A DNA stretch of 49,569 bases, taken from Agrobacterium tumefaciens str. B6 (GTDB taxonomy: Bacteria > Pseudomonadota > Alphaproteobacteria > Rhizobiales > Rhizobiaceae). This document shows positions 46,523-49,569 of this stretch, piece after piece; positions within the stretch are counted from its first letter, which is position 1; every line of letters starts with the position of its first letter. The stretch is taken from assembly GCF_001541315.1 (NCBI RefSeq), contig NZ_LMVK01000019.1, forward strand, positions 1 through 49,569. Reading direction: 5' to 3'. A program made the position numbers and the translations under genes. The notes under the pieces are model-generated. The model was not told the DNA's origin. It saw only the letters and a list, made by a program, of their open reading frames with translations, and did not search any database.

Positions 46523-48007
46523 TCACTTTTCAGCCAGCTTGTCATCCAGATAAAGCTGCAAGGTCTTCGCCGTGCCTTCGCGCCACAACGTCTTCAATGC
46601 ATGGGCAAAGCGTTTACGGAAAAGCTCCGATTCGGCAACCTCCCCGAAAATATCGTCGAGTGCGAGGAAGGCCATCGGATCATCCTTGGCCTTGATGGCC
46701 GCCGCCTGCAGACGCTCGGCGCTGGCATCGTTGAAGGTGATTTGCTTGCCGCTGTCGGTGGTGCCGTAGAAATAACGGCACCAGAGCGCCGAAACCAGCG
46801 AAAGGCCTATGATATCCTCGCTGCGCGCCAGACGGTCGGCGGTGGACGGCAAGATGAATTTCGGCTGGCGGTTGGAACCGTCCTGCGCCAGACGCGGAAT
46901 GGTGTCGCCGATCTTCGGGTTGAGGAAACGCCGCTCGATCAGGCCGAAATAGTCCGCGAGATTTGTATCGGGAACCGGCGGAATGACCGGGATGATCTCT
47001 TCCTTTTCCAGCTTTGCCAGAAATGCCCGGATCAGCGGATGCTCCATCGCCTCATGCACGAAATGAATGTCGAGCAGCGCGGCCGGATAAGCGATTGCCG
47101 CATGGCCGCCGTTGAGGATGCGGATTTTCATGTGCTCGTAAGGCGCGACATCCTTAACGAACTGCACGCCAGCCTTTTCGAGCGCCGGGCGACCGGCAGG
47201 GAAATTATCCTCCATCACCCATTGCTTGAACTCCTCGCAGAAGACCGGCCAGTTGTCGTCGATGCCGAAATCGTCACGGGCAATATTGCGTTCGCGTTCG
47301 CCGGTGGCGGGCGTGATGCGGTCGACCATGGAATTGGGGAAAGCGACGTTTTCGCCGATCCAGTTGGCGAAAGCAGGATCGGAGAGAGCCGCGAGCCCGA
47401 CCACCGCGTTTTTGGTGACCTTACCATTATGGGGAATGTTGTCGCAGGACATGACGGTAAAGGGTTGAAGCCCCCTGTCGCGCCGCGCCTTCAGCCCGGC
47501 GACGATGAAGCCGAACACGGTTTTCGGCGTCGCCGGGTTGTGCCCGTCTTCGGCAATTGCCGGGTGCTGCGGATTGAAGGAACCGGAAGCGTCGATGAAA
47601 TAACCGCCTTCGGTAATCGTCATCGAAACGACGCGGATTTTCGGATCGGCGAGCGTATCGATGATGCGCTGCGTATCGCCAACTTGCAGAATGTCGATCA
47701 TCGGCCCGGTAACACGCGCACCGGTGCGGTTATTGTCCTGCTCCACAACAGTGGTCAGGAAATCCTGCGCGGCAAGTTTCTCACGCATCACCGCATCGGA
47801 GGGCAAAACACCCGCACCGATGATGGCGAAGTCATGGTCCGCACCCGTGTTGAAGAGGTCATCCAGATAAACCGCCTGATGCGCGCGGTGGAAATTGCCA
47901 ACGCCGAAATGCACGATGCCGGCTGAAAGATCGGTCCGGGAATAGGCCGGAACCGCCGCCGTTTTTCTGGCTTCGTCAAGCGTTGCGAGGGAGAGTTTGC
48001 ATGTCAT
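46523..48007 (-). CDS. mtlK: Mannitol 2-dehydrogenase (polyol dehydrogenase)
   Basis: A 494-aa long-chain (PSLDR) dehydrogenase that oxidises D-mannitol to D-fructose with NAD, and often D-arabitol to D-xylulose. The N-terminal IVHFGVGNFHRAHQAVY binds NAD, and the catalytic Lys294, Asn299 and His302 lie in MKIRILNGGHAA. GAGG precedes the ATG at good spacing. It sits between smoS and the HAD gene in the polyol operon. Confidence 0.95.
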   Translation of the reverse strand: MTCKLSLATLDEARKTAAVPAYSRTDLSAGIVHFGVGNFHRAHQAVYLDDLFNTGADHDFAIIGAGVLPSDAVMREKLAAQDFLTTVVEQDNNRTGARVTGPMIDILQVGDTQRIIDTLADPKIRVVSMTITEGGYFIDASGSFNPQHPAIAEDGHNPATPKTVFGFIVAGLKARRDRGLQPFTVMSCDNIPHNGKVTKNAVVGLAALSDPAFANWIGENVAFPNSMVDRITPATGERERNIARDDFGIDDNWPVFCEEFKQWVMEDNFPAGRPALEKAGVQFVKDVAPYEHMKIRILNGGHAAIAYPAALLDIHFVHEAMEHPLIRAFLAKLEKEEIIPVIPPVPDTNLADYFGLIERRFLNPKIGDTIPRLAQDGSNRQPKFILPSTADRLARSEDIIGLSLVSALWCRYFYGTTDSGKQITFNDASAERLQAAAIKAKDDPMAFLALDDIFGEVAESELFRKRFAHALKTLWREGTAKTLQLYLDDKLAEK

Positions 48008-48068
48008 GTCACGATCCTCGAAGGGGAAACGTTGTTCGTGCCAAGGCCGGGCGGCAAGCGCCCGATAC

Positions 48069-48845
48069 TCAGCTCATCCAGTTGCCGCCATCGACATTAT
48101 AGGTCTGGGCGACGATGTATTCGGCCTCATCGGAGGCAAGGAAGATCGCCATGCCGGTCAGGTCTTCGGCACGGCCCATGCGGCCGAAGGGCACGGCCTC
48201 TCCGACCAGCCGCTTCTTTTCACCGGCCGGGCGGTTTTCATATTTCGCAAACAGCGCATCCACGCCGTCCCAGTGCTCGCCATCGACCACGCCGGGCGCG
48301 ATCGCATTGACGTTGATGCCGTGCTTGATGAGATCGAGCCCGGCCGATTGGGTGAGGCTGATGACGGCGGCTTTGGTGGCGCAATAGATCGCCACCAGTC
48401 CCTCGCCACGCCGGCCCGCCTGGCTTGCCATATTGATGATCCTGCCGCCTTTTCCCCGAGCAATCATTGTTTTTGCGGCGGCCTGCATCATGAACAGCGT
48501 GCCTGATACGTTGATTGAAAACAGTCTTTCGTAGCTATCGCGTTTGATCTCGACAATCGGTGCGAGATCGAAGAGCGCGGCATTGTTGATGAGGATATCG
48601 AGGCCACCGGTCTGGCCCTCCACCGTGCGGATGGCCGTGTCGATGGAGTGCTGCTTGGTCACGTCGAGTTCGACGGCATAGGCGTTCTCGCCGATTTCAC
48701 GGGCGGTTTTGCTGGCGCGTTCGAAATCGATATCGGCGATGGCGACGGTTGCGCCCTCGCGTATATAGGCTTCCGCAAAGGCGCGGCCAATGCCACGCGC
48801 CGAACCTGTTATCAGCGCGGATTTGCCTTCCAGTCTTCCCGTCAT
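48069..48845 (-). CDS. smoS: Sorbitol dehydrogenase, SDR family
   Basis: A 258-aa SDR that oxidises D-sorbitol to D-fructose (also galactitol or L-iditol in relatives). The NAD site is TGSARGIG with Asp38/Asp40 after beta-2 (ADIDF), and the catalytic Ser141-Tyr154-Lys158 set is in INMASQAG and YCATK. It overlaps the smoK stop by ATGA and precedes mtlK by 61 bp. Confidence 0.92.
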   Translation of the reverse strand: MTGRLEGKSALITGSARGIGRAFAEAYIREGATVAIADIDFERASKTAREIGENAYAVELDVTKQHSIDTAIRTVEGQTGGLDILINNAALFDLAPIVEIKRDSYERLFSINVSGTLFMMQAAAKTMIARGKGGRIINMASQAGRRGEGLVAIYCATKAAVISLTQSAGLDLIKHGINVNAIAPGVVDGEHWDGVDALFAKYENRPAGEKKRLVGEAVPFGRMGRAEDLTGMAIFLASDEAEYIVAQTYNVDGGNWMS

Positions 48846-49569
48846 ATCGCGATGCCCTTTTCATCGAACCTGTGGATCTTTGTGTCATCCGGCGTGATGA
48901 AGACGGTATCGCCGTGTCTGCATTCGAACTCACCATCGGTCCTTGCAGTGATCGGGCCGATGCCCTGGACGTCGAGATGCAGGAAGGTGTCGGAGCCGAG
49001 ATGTTCGGCGACGGTAACCTTGCCTTGCCAGAGGCCACTTTCTTTCGACAGCACCAAATGCTCCGGCCGCACGCCGGCGGTAGTCGCTCCCTTTTGCCGA
49101 GCATAGTCGCCGGTCACCAGGTTCATGCGCGGCGAACCGATGAAACCGGCGACGAAGAGGTTGGCGGGCGAGCGGTAAAGCTCCATCGGTGAGCCGACCT
49201 GCTCGATATTGCCGCGGTTGAGGACAACGATCTTGTCGGCCATGGTCATGGCTTCCACCTGGTCGTGGGTGACGTAGATCATCGTCGTCTTCAGCGTGTT
49301 GTGCAGCTCGGAGATTTCCAGCCGCATGGTGCCGCGCAGCGCCGCATCGAGGTTGGAGAGCGGTTCGTCAAACAGGAACGCCTTTGGTTCGCGCACGATG
49401 GCGCGGCCGATGGCGACGCGCTGGCGCTGGCCGCCGGACAGTTGCGAGGGCCGGCGTTCGAGATAATCGGTGAGGTTAAGGATACGGGCGGCATCGTCGA
49501 CCTTCCTGTCGATCACCGCCTTGTCGAGCTTGGCCATCTTCAGCGGGAAGGCGATGTTGTTCCTGACGC
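48842..49569 (-). CDS. smoK: Polyol ABC transporter ATP-binding protein (5' part beyond the window)
   Basis: The C-terminal about 242 residues of a MalK/UgpC-type ATPase; the frame is open to the right edge, so Walker A lies outside. Visible are the signature [15 protein letters not shown], Walker [13 protein letters not shown], the H-loop [17 protein letters not shown] and a C-terminal TOBE domain. It energises sorbitol/mannitol uptake. The remaining transporter genes (smoE, F, G) are expected further right. An internal Met at 49537 is not the true start. Confidence 0.92.
   Translation of the reverse strand, partial: VRNNIAFPLKMAKLDKAVIDRKVDDAARILNLTDYLERRPSQLSGGQRQRVAIGRAIVREPKAFLFDEPLSNLDAALRGTMRLEISELHNTLKTTMIYVTHDQVEAMTMADKIVVLNRGNIEQVGSPMELYRSPANLFVAGFIGSPRMNLVTGDYARQKGATTAGVRPEHLVLSKESGLWQGKVTVAEHLGSDTFLHLDVQGIGPITARTDGEFECRHGDTVFITPDDTKIHRFDEKGIAI

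Overview
The window is about 60% GC, densely coded chromosomal DNA from an alphaproteobacterium of the Rhizobiaceae, most likely the Agrobacterium tumefaciens/radiobacter complex. That call rests on recognisable protein families and gene order (sitABCD with Fur/Mur-type boxes, xylA-xylB-xylR, an smo/mtlK polyol operon, metNIQ, gltX-lysS) and on the many short palindromic intergenic repeats typical of this group. I see no rRNA, tRNA, CRISPR, phage or transposase gene. The window is mostly core metabolism, transport and regulation, plus one small toxin-antitoxin pair.

Layout. 0-4.4 kb: a DUF533/TerB membrane protein, KDPG aldolase with a TTG start, a split CYTH/CHAD pair, and the tRNA hydroxylase TrhO. 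4.5-9.5 kb: a CHASE4-GGDEF-EAL protein and the methionine importer metN-metI-metQ. 9.8-17.5 kb, all on the minus strand: a nitroreductase, a GH1 beta-glucosidase, xylA, xylB, a LacI-type xylR and an FMN/PPOX-fold protein. Two near-identical 16-bp palindromes lie upstream of xylR and of the PPOX gene. 17.7-21.4 kb: an emrA-emrB type efflux pump divergent from its likely TetR repressor, with two operators between them. 21.6-27.9 kb: a TerC protein, an SLC13 permease, gltX and a class II lysS. 28.3-31 kb: a patatin-like phospholipase with internal membrane segments, convergent with an unrecognised membrane-anchored His/Gly-linker protein.

31.3-34.8 kb: the Mn/Fe importer sitABCD behind two Fur/Mur-type boxes, followed by a 57-aa DUF1328 protein. 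35.1-39.1 kb: an SDR resembling human BDH2/DHRS6 divergent from an IclR regulator, then transaldolase divergent from a SorC-family regulator. 39.1-39.6 kb: a ParE-type toxin whose RHH antitoxin gene is interrupted by a one-base frameshift. 39.7-43.9 kb: an AraC-Ogt DNA repair fusion, DUF2244, endonuclease III, an EI24/CysZ-like protein and an RpiR regulator. 44.2-49.6 kb: a minus-strand polyol operon (smoK, smoS, mtlK, HAD phosphatase, FGGY pentulokinase) that enters from beyond the right edge.

Sugar and polyol catabolism dominates. xylA/xylB and the polyol operon deliver pentulose and hexulose phosphates. Transaldolase rearranges pentose-phosphate intermediates and KDPG aldolase completes the Entner-Doudoroff pathway. 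No clearly new system is present. The items most worth checking are the frameshifted antitoxin, the paired 16-bp operators around xylR, the His-linker protein beside sitABCD, the membrane patatin, and several families of inverted-repeat intergenic elements.
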